Source: Flavobacteriales bacterium
GTDB taxonomy: Bacteria; Bacteroidota; Bacteroidia; NS11-12g; UBA955
DNA: 19,507 bases
Direction: 5' to 3'
NCBI GenBank assembly: GCA_947450405.1
Contig: CANFVI010000016.1
Location: 1 to 19,507 of the forward strand
Below the pieces are notes generated by a model. It worked only from the letters and a program-made list of their open reading frames with translations, did no database searches and was not told where the DNA came from. Each line of letters opens with the position of its first letter. Position 1 is the first letter of the stretch. Of this stretch, positions 1-7,995 are shown piece by piece. Made by a program: the position numbers and the translations under genes.

Positions 1-108
1 AACATCTTCATTATATTGAAAGACAGAGGGGTTGTAAATATTATCAACATTTTTACAACATATTATTCCAAAAAACGTGAATAAAAGGAAACAGGTAAAA
101 ACACACAA
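1..108 (-). CDS. N-terminus of an exported (possibly lipo-)protein, cut by the left edge
   Basis: The minus strand reads open from the left edge back through about position 150. It encodes a strongly hydrophobic stretch followed by Cys-Cys-Lys-Asn (positions 60-49) and then a soluble-looking segment ending VFQYNEDV at base 1. This is the architecture of a signal peptide or lipoprotein leader. There is no ATG in frame; I chose TTG at 108, but CTG at 141 would add a positively charged n-region (RSK) and is also possible. The residue before the first Cys is Ile, so the lipobox is not canonical. From memory, the FxYNE motif near the mature N-terminus resembles Bacteroidota oligopeptide-type ABC transporter substrate-binding lipoproteins; that identity is only a suggestion. 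The gene is divergent from the hydrolase at 151. Confidence 0.45.
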   Translation of the reverse strand, partial: MCVFTCFLLFTFFGIICCKNVDNIYNPSVFQYNEDV

Positions 109-125
109 GTAAAGAAGAGAAGAGA

Positions 126-133
126 TAAATTTG
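126..133 (+). promoter_or_regulatory. Candidate -7 box of the parAB operon
   Basis: TAAATTTG matches the Bacteroidota -7 consensus TAnnTTTG and lies 17 nt before the ATG at 151. No clear TTG -33 element sits at the usual distance upstream, where the sequence is purine-rich. The box is therefore only a moderate candidate for the operon promoter. Confidence 0.35.
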
Positions 134-150
134 CTCCTCAGTCGATTTAT

Positions 151-834
151 ATGATTCAGATAACTTACTACGGACACGCTTGTTTTGAAATTAATACTAA
201 TGGCAAAAGTATGCTTTTTGATCCATTCATTCGTGGAAATGAACTTGCAAAAGACGTAGATATTTCAAAAATCAATCCCGACTATATTTTTATTACCCAT
301 GCCCATGCTGATCATACTGCCGATGCTGTTGAAATTGCAAAACAAAGCAATGCAACAATTGTGGGCATGTTTGAGGTGTGCAGCTATTTAAAAAACCAAG
401 GTGCTCCAAATATTCATCCGATGAATATAGGTGGAAGTTGGATTTTTGACGGAATAAAAATAAAAATGACCCCAGCCATTCACAGCAGTAGTTTTCATGA
501 TGGAACTTATGGCGGTGTAGCTGGAGGATTTACTGTAAAAACAAATGACCACCACCTTTATTATGCTGGTGATACCGCTTTGTTTAGCGACATGTTATTA
601 ATTGGTAAAAACAATCCAATTGATCTTGCCATTTTGCCAATTGGTGGTAATTTCACAATGGATTATAATGATGCCGTTGAAGCCGCAAAATTATTAAATG
701 TAAACAAAGTCATTGGAGTACATTATGATACTTTTGGATTAATTAAAATCAACCACAATGAGGCCATCAATGCATTCAATACTGAAAAAATAGAATTAAA
801 CTTAATGACAATTGGGAGTACAATAAAATTATAA
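151..834 (+). CDS. UPF0173-type metal-dependent hydrolase (metallo-beta-lactamase fold)
   Basis: A 227-residue single-domain metallo-beta-lactamase-fold protein of the UPF0173/YtkL-like type. The metal-binding motif HAHADH is at residues 50-55. Further likely ligands are Asp24 (LFDPF), His111, Asp141 (AGDT) and His191 (GVHYDT). Length and motif order fit an intact member; no leader or extra domain is present, so it should be cytoplasmic. The substrate is not established for this family, and the sequence does not reveal it. The start is ATG at 151. The stop is only 2 nt before the parA start, so it is almost certainly co-transcribed with the segregation genes as first gene of the operon. Fold is certain, reaction unknown. 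Confidence 0.9.
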   Translation: MIQITYYGHACFEINTNGKSMLFDPFIRGNELAKDVDISKINPDYIFITHAHADHTADAVEIAKQSNATIVGMFEVCSYLKNQGAPNIHPMNIGGSWIFDGIKIKMTPAIHSSSFHDGTYGGVAGGFTVKTNDHHLYYAGDTALFSDMLLIGKNNPIDLAILPIGGNFTMDYNDAVEAAKLLNVNKVIGVHYDTFGLIKINHNEAINAFNTEKIELNLMTIGSTIKL

Positions 835-836
835 AA

Positions 837-1634
837 ATGGGAAAAATTATAGCGATTGCAAATCAAAAGGGAGGCGTAGGAAAAACCACTACCGCAATTA
901 ATTTAGCAGCAAGTTTGGCTGTGTTAGAGTTTAAAACACTCTTGGTAGATGCCGATCCGCAAGCAAATGCTTCTTCCGGAGTTGGTTTTAATCCTAAAAA
1001 TACAAAATTGGGATTATACGAATGCCTGGTTCAAGACATTAGACCATCCGATGTAATTGTTTCAACTGAAACACCATTTTTAGATTTGATGCCATCAAAT
1101 ATTGATTTGGTGGGTGCTGAAATTGAACTATTGGAAATGCCCAACCGCGAGAGAATGATGGATGGCGTTTTAAAGTCCCTCAAAAACCAATACGATTTTA
1201 TCATCATCGATTGTTCCCCATCACTGGGTTTGATTACAACAAATGCTTTGGTTGCTGCCGACAGTGTTTTAATTCCTGTTCAATGTGAATATTTTGCATT
1301 GGAGGGATTGGGTAAACTTTTAAATACAATTAAAATCATTCAAAACCATTTGAATAAACAACTTGAAATTGAAGGCATTTTGTTAACGATGTACGATAGT
1401 CGTTTAAGGCTATGTAACCAAGTAGTTGAAGATGTAAAAACGCATTTCCAAGACATCGTATTTGATAGTATCATTCAGAGAAATACAAAATTAGGGGAAG
1501 CGCCAAGTTTTGGAATGCCTGTAATTTATCACGATGCAGATAGCAAAGGGTCAATCAACTATTTGAATTTGGCAAAAGAAGTATTGGTAAAAAACGGATT
1601 AATAAAAGCAACAGAAGATAACGTATTGGTATGA
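837..1634 (+). CDS. parA: Chromosome-partitioning ATPase ParA (Soj)
   Basis: A 265-residue ParA/MinD-superfamily ATPase that binds DNA non-specifically when ATP-bound and works with ParB to move or segregate origins. The deviant Walker A KGGVGKTT lies at about residues 11-18, the Walker A' region LLVDADPQ at 35-42, and the Walker B-like IIIDCSPSLG at 122-131. The short N-terminus, lacking a helix-turn-helix extension, is the chromosomal Soj type rather than the longer plasmid P1 type. It lies 2 nt after the hydrolase, and its TGA overlaps the parB ATG in ATGA (1631-1634), indicating translational coupling. Confidence 0.96.
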   Translation: MGKIIAIANQKGGVGKTTTAINLAASLAVLEFKTLLVDADPQANASSGVGFNPKNTKLGLYECLVQDIRPSDVIVSTETPFLDLMPSNIDLVGAEIELLEMPNRERMMDGVLKSLKNQYDFIIIDCSPSLGLITTNALVAADSVLIPVQCEYFALEGLGKLLNTIKIIQNHLNKQLEIEGILLTMYDSRLRLCNQVVEDVKTHFQDIVFDSIIQRNTKLGEAPSFGMPVIYHDADSKGSINYLNLAKEVLVKNGLIKATEDNVLV

Positions 1635-2515
1635 CACAAGCTATAAAAAGAAAAACAGGATTAGGAAGAGGATTAAGCGCGCTATTAGAAAATGCAGATC
1701 AAGACAATAATGGAAGCCAGGAAAGCAATCCACTAGGATCGGTTTCTTTGGTTGCACTTAGCGACATTGAAGCCAACCCATTTCAACCGAGAACTGAATT
1801 TGACGAAATTGCCCTTGAAGAATTGTGTCAATCCATTCAAGTGCACGGTGTTATTCAGCCTATTACGGTTCGTAAAATGGGGTATGACAAATACCAACTA
1901 ATTTCAGGAGAACGCAGAACTCGTGCATCATTAAAAGCGGGATTAACCCAAATTCCAGCGTTTGTTCGCACTGCAAACGATCAAGATATGCTAGAAATGG
2001 CATTGATTGAAAATATTCAGCGTAGCGACTTAAATGCAATTGATGTTGCAATGAGTTATAAACGCTTGATTGAGGAATGTAGTTTAAACCAAGACGAACT
2101 TGGAGAACGCGTTGGAAAAGACAGAACTACTGTAAATAATTACCTTCGTTTATTGCGTTTACCTGAAGAAATTCAATTGGGTATTAAGCAAGCAAAAGTG
2201 AGTATGGGTCACGCAAGAGCCATGATTAACATGGATAGTTTGCAAGACCAATTAGAATTATACCAAGAAATCATTGAAAACAACCTGAGTGTAAGAGATG
2301 TTGAAGGATTGGTTAAAGCAAAAAAATCAGGTCCTACAGATAGTTTTGCAATCAATGGAACCGATTGGGATCCTGAAATTGACCGCATCACTGAAGCTTT
2401 TTATAAAAAACTAAACGCTGCTGTTCATTTAAAATCTGGAAGCAAAGGAAAAGGTAAGATTATTATTTCCTACAAAAACAAAGAAGATTTAGAACGTATT
2501 TTGAGTCTGATTTAA
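1631..2515 (+). CDS. parB: Chromosome-partitioning protein ParB (Spo0J), CTPase/DNA clamp
   Basis: A 294-residue ParB. The N-terminal GLGRGLSALL (residues 10-19) is the conserved segment that contacts and stimulates ParA. The ParB/sulfiredoxin-like CTP-binding core spans about 40-130 and includes GERR (93-96) and ENIQRSDLNAID (127-138). A helix-turn-helix for parS recognition lies around 150-185, and a charged C-terminal dimerisation region runs from about 245 to the end. All expected parts are present at normal length. It overlaps parA by 4 nt and is followed after 5 nt by the DUF5683 gene. No parS-like site was found in the window, so its loading sites must be elsewhere or differ from the consensus. 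Confidence 0.96.
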   Translation: MTQAIKRKTGLGRGLSALLENADQDNNGSQESNPLGSVSLVALSDIEANPFQPRTEFDEIALEELCQSIQVHGVIQPITVRKMGYDKYQLISGERRTRASLKAGLTQIPAFVRTANDQDMLEMALIENIQRSDLNAIDVAMSYKRLIEECSLNQDELGERVGKDRTTVNNYLRLLRLPEEIQLGIKQAKVSMGHARAMINMDSLQDQLELYQEIIENNLSVRDVEGLVKAKKSGPTDSFAINGTDWDPEIDRITEAFYKKLNAAVHLKSGSKGKGKIIISYKNKEDLERILSLI

Positions 2516-2520
2516 TATTA

Positions 2521-3042
2521 ATGAAATTAACAAAAGCCATTGTTCTCTTGATTTTTGTGCTATTAAGTACAAAAAATCTGAAAGCCAATGAGGTGTCTTT
2601 CATGTTAGATTCTACCAAGAAAGACACTATGGTTTCTTTGGTGCATTCGCCAAGGAAAGCTACAATTTTAGCATTAGCCCTGCCAGGATCAGGTCAAATA
2701 TATAATCAGAAATATTGGAAAGTCCCAATTGTTTATGCAGCACTTGGAATATCAATTTACTCCTTGATTTCCAACCAAACCAATATGACCAATATGAACG
2801 ATTCATTCAGGAGTATTTATGCAGCTGGCAAAACACCAAATCCTTTATCTATTACTCAAAGAGAAAACTACCGCATCAATAGAGATGCATCTATCATTGC
2901 TGTGAGCATTATTTATGTTTTACAAGTTATTGATGCAACTGTAGATGCGCATTTTTTCAAATTCGATATCAATCAAAATCTTTCTGCAAATTTCTATCCT
3001 GAAAGAAACCGTATTTTCTCGTTAACATACAACATTCGATGA
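2521..3042 (+). CDS. DUF5683 membrane protein
   Basis: A 173-residue protein with an N-terminal hydrophobic segment (about residues 5-22, ending near KANE) that could be a signal peptide or a membrane anchor. A DUF5683 core follows, recognisable by ALPGSGQIYNQKYWK and the hydrophobic PIVYAALGISIYSL stretch. A second hydrophobic helix lies near IIAVSIIYVLQVIDATVDAH. The PGxGQxYN motif also occurs in small membrane proteins of the TM2/P5-like type. Function is unknown. In Bacteroidota, genes of this type commonly follow parAB, which suggests conserved linkage with segregation or envelope biogenesis but proves nothing. Its TGA overlaps the next ATG (ATGA at 3039-3042). Confidence 0.82.
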   Translation: MKLTKAIVLLIFVLLSTKNLKANEVSFMLDSTKKDTMVSLVHSPRKATILALALPGSGQIYNQKYWKVPIVYAALGISIYSLISNQTNMTNMNDSFRSIYAAGKTPNPLSITQRENYRINRDASIIAVSIIYVLQVIDATVDAHFFKFDINQNLSANFYPERNRIFSLTYNIR

Positions 3043-3359
3043 GCAGATTAGATCAATTAAAAGCATTTTTAAACGATTCACCAAATGATCCGTTTGTGCA
3101 TTATGCCATAGCCCAAGAATATCGCAAAATGGATGATTTATCAACGGCCCATTCAAAGTATGTTGAACTCGTTGAAAATTACCCTAAATACGTTGCCACA
3201 TATTATCACCTAGGTAAACTTCAAATTGAACTTGCAAAAAAAGAAGAAGCAATGATCACTTTTGACAAAGGAATTGAAATTGCCAAAGAACTGAAAGACC
3301 AACATAGCTTGTCAGAACTTCAAAGCGCTCGCTTAGAGCTACTTTATGATGAAGATTGA
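3039..3359 (+). CDS. Small tetratricopeptide-repeat (TPR) protein
   Basis: A 106-residue, entirely helical-looking protein. About two and a half TPR units are visible: residues about 15-48 (PFVHYAIAQEYRKMDDLSTA then YVELVENYP) and about 49-84 (ATYYHLGKLQIELAKKEEA then FDKGIEIA), followed by a capping helix. There is no leader or membrane segment, so it should be cytoplasmic, and TPRs imply protein-protein contact. The partner is unknown. The ATGA overlap with the DUF5683 gene makes translational coupling likely, and it is the last gene before the terminator at 3388. Confidence 0.8.
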   Translation: MSRLDQLKAFLNDSPNDPFVHYAIAQEYRKMDDLSTAHSKYVELVENYPKYVATYYHLGKLQIELAKKEEAMITFDKGIEIAKELKDQHSLSELQSARLELLYDED

Positions 3360-3387
3360 GTTTCCTATTCTTATATTCATTTAACAA

Positions 3388-3414
3388 AAAAGGCGCAGTT
3401 AAACTGCGCCTTTT
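3388..3414. terminator. Bidirectional rho-independent terminator
   Basis: A perfect 11-bp stem (AAAAGGCGCAG at 3388-3398 with CTGCGCCTTTT at 3404-3414) encloses a 5-nt TTAAA loop. On the plus strand the stem runs into TTTTCTTTT; on the minus strand it runs into six Ts. It sits between the convergent TPR gene and Bax-inhibitor-like gene and can stop transcription from both sides. Confidence 0.93.
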
Positions 3415-3433
3415 CTTTTATATAAAATTTTTA

Positions 3434-4210
3434 TTAATCTCTACTTTGAAGTTTTGATAACAATCTCAAAATTTCAAGATATAACCAAATCAATGTAGCC
3501 AATAAACCTACACTTGCAAACCACTCCATATATTGCGGAGCACCTTGCTCTACTTGGTCTTCAATAAATGCAAAGTCAAGTATCAAATTAAATGCAGCAA
3601 TACCTGCAACAACAGCAGAGATACCTATTGACATTAAAGAATTTCCAGCATAAAAACTAGCCAATGAAGTTGCTCCAAACAAATTCATTAACATCATGAT
3701 ACCATAAAACACACCTACCCCAATTGTAGCAAAAACGATTACTTTGGTTACCATTGGTGTTGCACGCAACAAACCACTTCTGTATGCCGATAACATGATT
3801 GCAAAAATCAACAAGGTAATTCCAACCGCTTGTATCACAATTCCTGGATACATTAATTCAAAAAACATAGAAATAGAACCCAACAAAACACCTTCTGCTG
3901 CTGCATAAATTGGCGCCAAATAAGGTGACCATGACTTTTTAAACATCATAATTAATACAGAAATAAATCCGATAATTAATCCGCCAATCATGTAGCCCAT
4001 GATGCCGTTATTTTGAGCATAAGACATTCTATCGAGTGGCGCCATTTCAGCAACCCCCGACATTTTATTCCAAACCCAAAATGCTGGAACTAATAAGGTA
4101 GCAAACAACAAAAGTGATTTATTGATTGTACCTTTTAAGGTCATTGAACCTTCATAAGACGTACTGCGAGCACTGTCGAATACTTTGTCTGAAAATAATG
4201 GACTTGACAT
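3434..4210 (-). CDS. Bax inhibitor-1/YccA-like integral membrane protein
   Basis: A 258-residue polytopic membrane protein with about seven hydrophobic helices. The N-terminal soluble segment contains SDKVFDSAR followed by MTLKGTINKSLLLF, the characteristic entry of the bacterial Bax-inhibitor-1-like branch (BaxI_1 type). The C-terminal half has FNLILDFAFIEDQVEQGAP between the last helices, matching the family's acidic loop. Characterised BI-1 relatives act as pH-sensitive calcium leak channels or modulators of membrane-protein quality control; the role of this branch is not settled. Start is ATG at 4210, preceded by an A-rich leader. It lies 43 bp after the large secreted-protein gene on the same strand, with no hairpin between them, so read-through is possible. 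Confidence 0.87.
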   Translation of the reverse strand: MSSPLFSDKVFDSARSTSYEGSMTLKGTINKSLLLFATLLVPAFWVWNKMSGVAEMAPLDRMSYAQNNGIMGYMIGGLIIGFISVLIMMFKKSWSPYLAPIYAAAEGVLLGSISMFFELMYPGIVIQAVGITLLIFAIMLSAYRSGLLRATPMVTKVIVFATIGVGVFYGIMMLMNLFGATSLASFYAGNSLMSIGISAVVAGIAAFNLILDFAFIEDQVEQGAPQYMEWFASVGLLATLIWLYLEILRLLSKLQSRD

Positions 4211-4253
4211 ATTTTGTTATTTATTTATTTTTATTTAGCAATTATAATAAGTT

Positions 4254-7200
4254 TTAACGTAATAATTGAATAGTTCCGTTAAAATCATAAATTTTATCTT
4301 TGTAATCGGCAACTTGAATGTAATAAACAAAAACCCCAATTGGCACTTCTTTGCCGTTGTAGGTTCCATCCCACCCTTTTTTAGGATCATTCGTTTCAAA
4401 TAATTTCTCTCCCCATCTGCTAAAAATTTTCATACTGAAATCTTTCCCTCCTGAACATTCTGCTCTAAATTCCTCATTCCTACCATTGCCATTTGGGGTA
4501 AATGCATTTGGAATAAAAATTATCGGATCGTAATACAAAATAATATCGTTACTCCAAGATACCCTATCCCCGCCTAATTCATACGCTTTGATTCTATATC
4601 GTTGACCATAATTATCCATTCCATTATCAAAACTATCTTTTGATGGAACTGGGTATGTATTGTATAAAACATAGCCCGATTTATCTTCTAACTGACGGTA
4701 TAATTCGTAACGATCAACACCATTTTTCCAACCCAAATAAGGTGAAAAAGTAAACGACATTGAAAGTGCACCAATTTTCTTTCCTGTTAACAAAACAGAG
4801 GTATTGATATTACTATAAATTGAATCACCACATTGATTAATGGCTACAACCCTATAATCGTATGCAAAATCATCTGGTGCTGCCTGTTTATCGAAGTACA
4901 GCGTATCTGTGGCATTCGCTTGGTCAACATCCCAAAACTGAGGCATCCCAAACTGTCGCCTTTGCAAAATAACACTGTCCTTATTTCTAGGAGCATTCCA
5001 CAAAATATACTGAACTAGGTTTTGACCGTCTTTTAATGGCGGTGGTGTAACCGTTACCCACTTTGAAGTAATTTTAGGATTATCATAAAAAACAACAGTA
5101 CTTAATGAATCGCCTAAACAACCTTTATTAGAAATCTCAACAACGCTTACTCTTTTCAATGGCGCCATACTGTCCCAATCAATCACTGCCATGCCAGTTT
5201 TGCCTGGATTTGTTGAGTATTTCCCTCCTATCAATTGCCATGAATATGTACTTGTTGCAATCCCTGAAATTTGATACACATAACCTGATAAATTAGGGAA
5301 GCAAATAACACTATCACCAACAAGTGGTTTGAAAATTGGTTTTGGATTAATTGTAACAGAAGTGGTATACCAAGGACCAATACAGCCCCATTTAGAAATT
5401 TGTCTTGCCTTAAATACAAATGTTCCCATGTTATTTATATCTATGGAAAGTACTTTGTTTAATTGGCTTCCATTTATGGTATTTTTGATTTTATAAATTA
5501 AGCCTGAAAATTGCAATTCAATCGAATCGCCAACATCGATGTTCCAATTGAATAAATCTACCCATTGTGCATTCTGACAAATATCAGGCTGCACAGGAAT
5601 AGTAAATAATTGCAAACTAGGAATTGGATTTTTGGCCACATTCACTTTATGAACTGAACTCAAACAAGGCAGCTTAGAAATTGAATCGTATGCTTTTGAT
5701 TGAACCCCAACCCATCCCATGCCCGCAGTTCCCCAATTTGTAAGAATTTTAATCAATGTATCGGGTGTTGTTATGGTTCCACCAGAAATTGTCCATTGGT
5801 ATTTCTCTCCACTTACCTGTTTAATTCTAAATTGCACATTGTTGTCCAACTCACAAATTACACTATCACCAATTGGCTGTTGACCAATTAAATTATGGGT
5901 TTTCCTCACTGCTAAAAATGTAGTGTCGGGACATCCAAATCTATCTATTGAATTGACCAAAACTCCACCGCCTCCCAAACCACCCCAATCGGCAAGCGCT
6001 TGAGAATCATTTTTAGCGCGAATATTTGTCCCTCCAAAAATCTTCCAAGTATACGTTGCTTTCCAACTAAGATTAGAAATTGTATATAATATATTTTTAT
6101 TGTTAGGACAAACGGAAATGGGCCCATCAAGTTTTACTTTATTGGAAGGTGCAATAACAATTCTTAGGGTATCTACCGGACTGTTGCAACCGGCTGTATT
6201 TGAGCTAAAAACAGTCACATAACCTTTGGTACTCGTTGTCCAATATACTTTTAACTTTTCCAAACTTCCAGGAACTACACCATTGTTGGTTCCACCATAA
6301 ACCTTCCATGTATATTTATCCGTTGTATTTCCAACAATTTCATATGTTGAAACGCCTTCAAAACAAACTGTATCTGGACCAGTAATTTTCGGCTTAGTTG
6401 GTGCCAATGTCAAATCAACCACATACTGAATTGGCGTACTTAAACAACCCCACCGACTTGTAACAGTTAACTTAACAATTCCTTGGGTTCCATTGCCCCA
6501 ATTCACTGCTATAGAATTACCTGTATTCCCACCTACAATCAAACCTCCCGTTACAGACCAAACATACCTATGGCCCGTATCTGAGTTCACAATTGAATAT
6601 TTTACATTTTGTTGATTTTGACAAGCCGTATTTGGTCCGGCAATTTTTTCAGTTGGAAGAAATGGCTTTACTTTGATAAACACATTTTCATTTACAAATT
6701 TTGAGGGACAACCATTGTCGTAGGCCTCAAAAGTAACGCGAAAGGTATCTTTTGTAGGAATGTTACAATCTGGCGTCCAACAAAACTTACTTACTACAGT
6801 TTTCTTTCCTGCATTTACGCCAGGATTCATGGTAGCTTTTGAATATTTATAACCATTAATTCCGGTGATAATATCAGAATAAGCTTGAAGCGTAATGATT
6901 TGGTTTGAATCTATTAAATCTTTGGCTGTAATATCATAACAAAATGGTTGACCTGCTTCGATGGTCCAATATTTGCTTTTGGTTTGATAACCAAGAGATG
7001 GTTTATTATTGGGGGTACAATTGATAACAAGAATTTGCAAATCCAATCTAACCGAAGAAATTGCTACGCCGTTTCTCCATTCCGTAACTTCAATGGCAAC
7101 TGCAAACCTACCCGCAACTTTAGACATGTATGTTGTTAATCCGTTAAATGCATCAACAAATGCTAGTCCAGCACTCCCAAAAGGTTTAGATGCACTGTAA

Positions 7201-7934
7201 CCACTGTTGTAATCTACATTTGGAGAATTCATCATAATAGAATTACATGAAACAGTAGGTGAACCTAACGCAGCGCCCTGCCATGGTGTAACCAATTTAT
7301 AAGAAAGAGAATCACCATCTGGATCAATTGCTCTATTTCGAATTGTGGTTGTATCGTTTTTGCAAATAAATGGCACAGGAATATCTAAAAAATATGGAGA
7401 ACTGTTTTGGATATTGGTAGCAGGAATATATCCAAAATAGGTTTGACCTTGATAAGCGGTCCCTGCTTGGTCTCTCAAATTATTCTGCGTATTTCGGCAA
7501 CATCTCTCCCATTTTAAATAAAACCCTTTTGAACTTACCGGCAATGATAGTACAACTTCATATAATCCTTGTTCTAAACAAGCGGAAGCAACCTCAGGAC
7601 AATTTGTATTTCCTACAGGATTTACTTTTTTCTTACTCAGAAGGTTAACGTCGTAACTGTTATATAAACTTTTGTCTGAATTATAAACACAAAGTGTAAT
7701 GGTAGGGTCAAAAGGTTTGGGGTCAGCAGTTCCGTCTTTAGAGCAATCTCGGTAAGCATACATATTCACCCGATACTGCGTAATTGAACCATTTGATCCA
7801 AGCCAACGATATGTCAAAAAACCACCCACCAGATGGGATGCATTTGCAAATTGTGTTATGAAAATCACAACAAAAAATGCGAAAATTTTTATTTTTGACC
7901 TGAAGTATTTCAAATTCTGTACTAATATAGACAA
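4254..7934 (-). CDS. Large secreted PKD-like-repeat protein with gliding-motility-type C-terminal sorting domain (T9SS type B)
   Basis: A 1,226-residue exported protein. Residues 1-33 form a signal peptide (basic KYFRSKIK, hydrophobic core, cut near FANAS). Residues 34-310 are a Cys-containing N-terminal module (HLVGGFLTYRW, YRDC, a DPDGDSL motif near 204) typical of giant Bacteroidota surface proteins. Five PKD-like repeats begin near 433, 518, 603, 688 and 872; each opens GPxxxC or GDSxxC, has a central Y-x-W-x-(6)-GG core and ends near a (G)C. A variant repeat lies at about 774-865. Two fibronectin-III-like segments follow (about 955-1135), then the sorting domain (1139-1226: IFIPNAFTPNGNGRNEEF, SRWGEKLFET, GWDGTYNGK). 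It should cross the outer membrane by the type IX system and stay at or leave the surface; adhesion or matrix function is inferred. No ATG lies near the start: TTG at 7934, or TTG at 7913, which gives a compact signal peptide starting MKYFRSK. Confidence 0.92.
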   Translation of the reverse strand: MSILVQNLKYFRSKIKIFAFFVVIFITQFANASHLVGGFLTYRWLGSNGSITQYRVNMYAYRDCSKDGTADPKPFDPTITLCVYNSDKSLYNSYDVNLLSKKKVNPVGNTNCPEVASACLEQGLYEVVLSLPVSSKGFYLKWERCCRNTQNNLRDQAGTAYQGQTYFGYIPATNIQNSSPYFLDIPVPFICKNDTTTIRNRAIDPDGDSLSYKLVTPWQGAALGSPTVSCNSIMMNSPNVDYNSGYSASKPFGSAGLAFVDAFNGLTTYMSKVAGRFAVAIEVTEWRNGVAISSVRLDLQILVINCTPNNKPSLGYQTKSKYWTIEAGQPFCYDITAKDLIDSNQIITLQAYSDIITGINGYKYSKATMNPGVNAGKKTVVSKFCWTPDCNIPTKDTFRVTFEAYDNGCPSKFVNENVFIKVKPFLPTEKIAGPNTACQNQQNVKYSIVNSDTGHRYVWSVTGGLIVGGNTGNSIAVNWGNGTQGIVKLTVTSRWGCLSTPIQYVVDLTLAPTKPKITGPDTVCFEGVSTYEIVGNTTDKYTWKVYGGTNNGVVPGSLEKLKVYWTTSTKGYVTVFSSNTAGCNSPVDTLRIVIAPSNKVKLDGPISVCPNNKNILYTISNLSWKATYTWKIFGGTNIRAKNDSQALADWGGLGGGGVLVNSIDRFGCPDTTFLAVRKTHNLIGQQPIGDSVICELDNNVQFRIKQVSGEKYQWTISGGTITTPDTLIKILTNWGTAGMGWVGVQSKAYDSISKLPCLSSVHKVNVAKNPIPSLQLFTIPVQPDICQNAQWVDLFNWNIDVGDSIELQFSGLIYKIKNTINGSQLNKVLSIDINNMGTFVFKARQISKWGCIGPWYTTSVTINPKPIFKPLVGDSVICFPNLSGYVYQISGIATSTYSWQLIGGKYSTNPGKTGMAVIDWDSMAPLKRVSVVEISNKGCLGDSLSTVVFYDNPKITSKWVTVTPPPLKDGQNLVQYILWNAPRNKDSVILQRRQFGMPQFWDVDQANATDTLYFDKQAAPDDFAYDYRVVAINQCGDSIYSNINTSVLLTGKKIGALSMSFTFSPYLGWKNGVDRYELYRQLEDKSGYVLYNTYPVPSKDSFDNGMDNYGQRYRIKAYELGGDRVSWSNDIILYYDPIIFIPNAFTPNGNGRNEEFRAECSGGKDFSMKIFSRWGEKLFETNDPKKGWDGTYNGKEVPIGVFVYYIQVADYKDKIYDFNGTIQLLR

Positions 7935-7983
7935 ATTATATGCCTAAAATGTTACTGATAGTGTGTATTTTTATTAAAAAAAC

Positions 7984-7991
7984 TATTTTCG
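7984..7991 (+). promoter_or_regulatory. Weak -7-like box abutting the GT9 start
   Basis: TATTTTCG differs from TAnnTTTG at one position and ends 4 nt before the ATG at 7996. No TTG -33 element is apparent. If used, transcription would begin at about the start codon, giving a leaderless message. Confidence 0.25.
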
Positions 7992-7995
7992 CATT

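Noticed and set aside
4211..4253. Terminator between the large secreted protein and the Bax-inhibitor-like gene
   Set aside because: The 43-bp gap is AT-rich but has no stable GC stem; only a weak TATAATTG box is visible on the minus strand, too poor to call.
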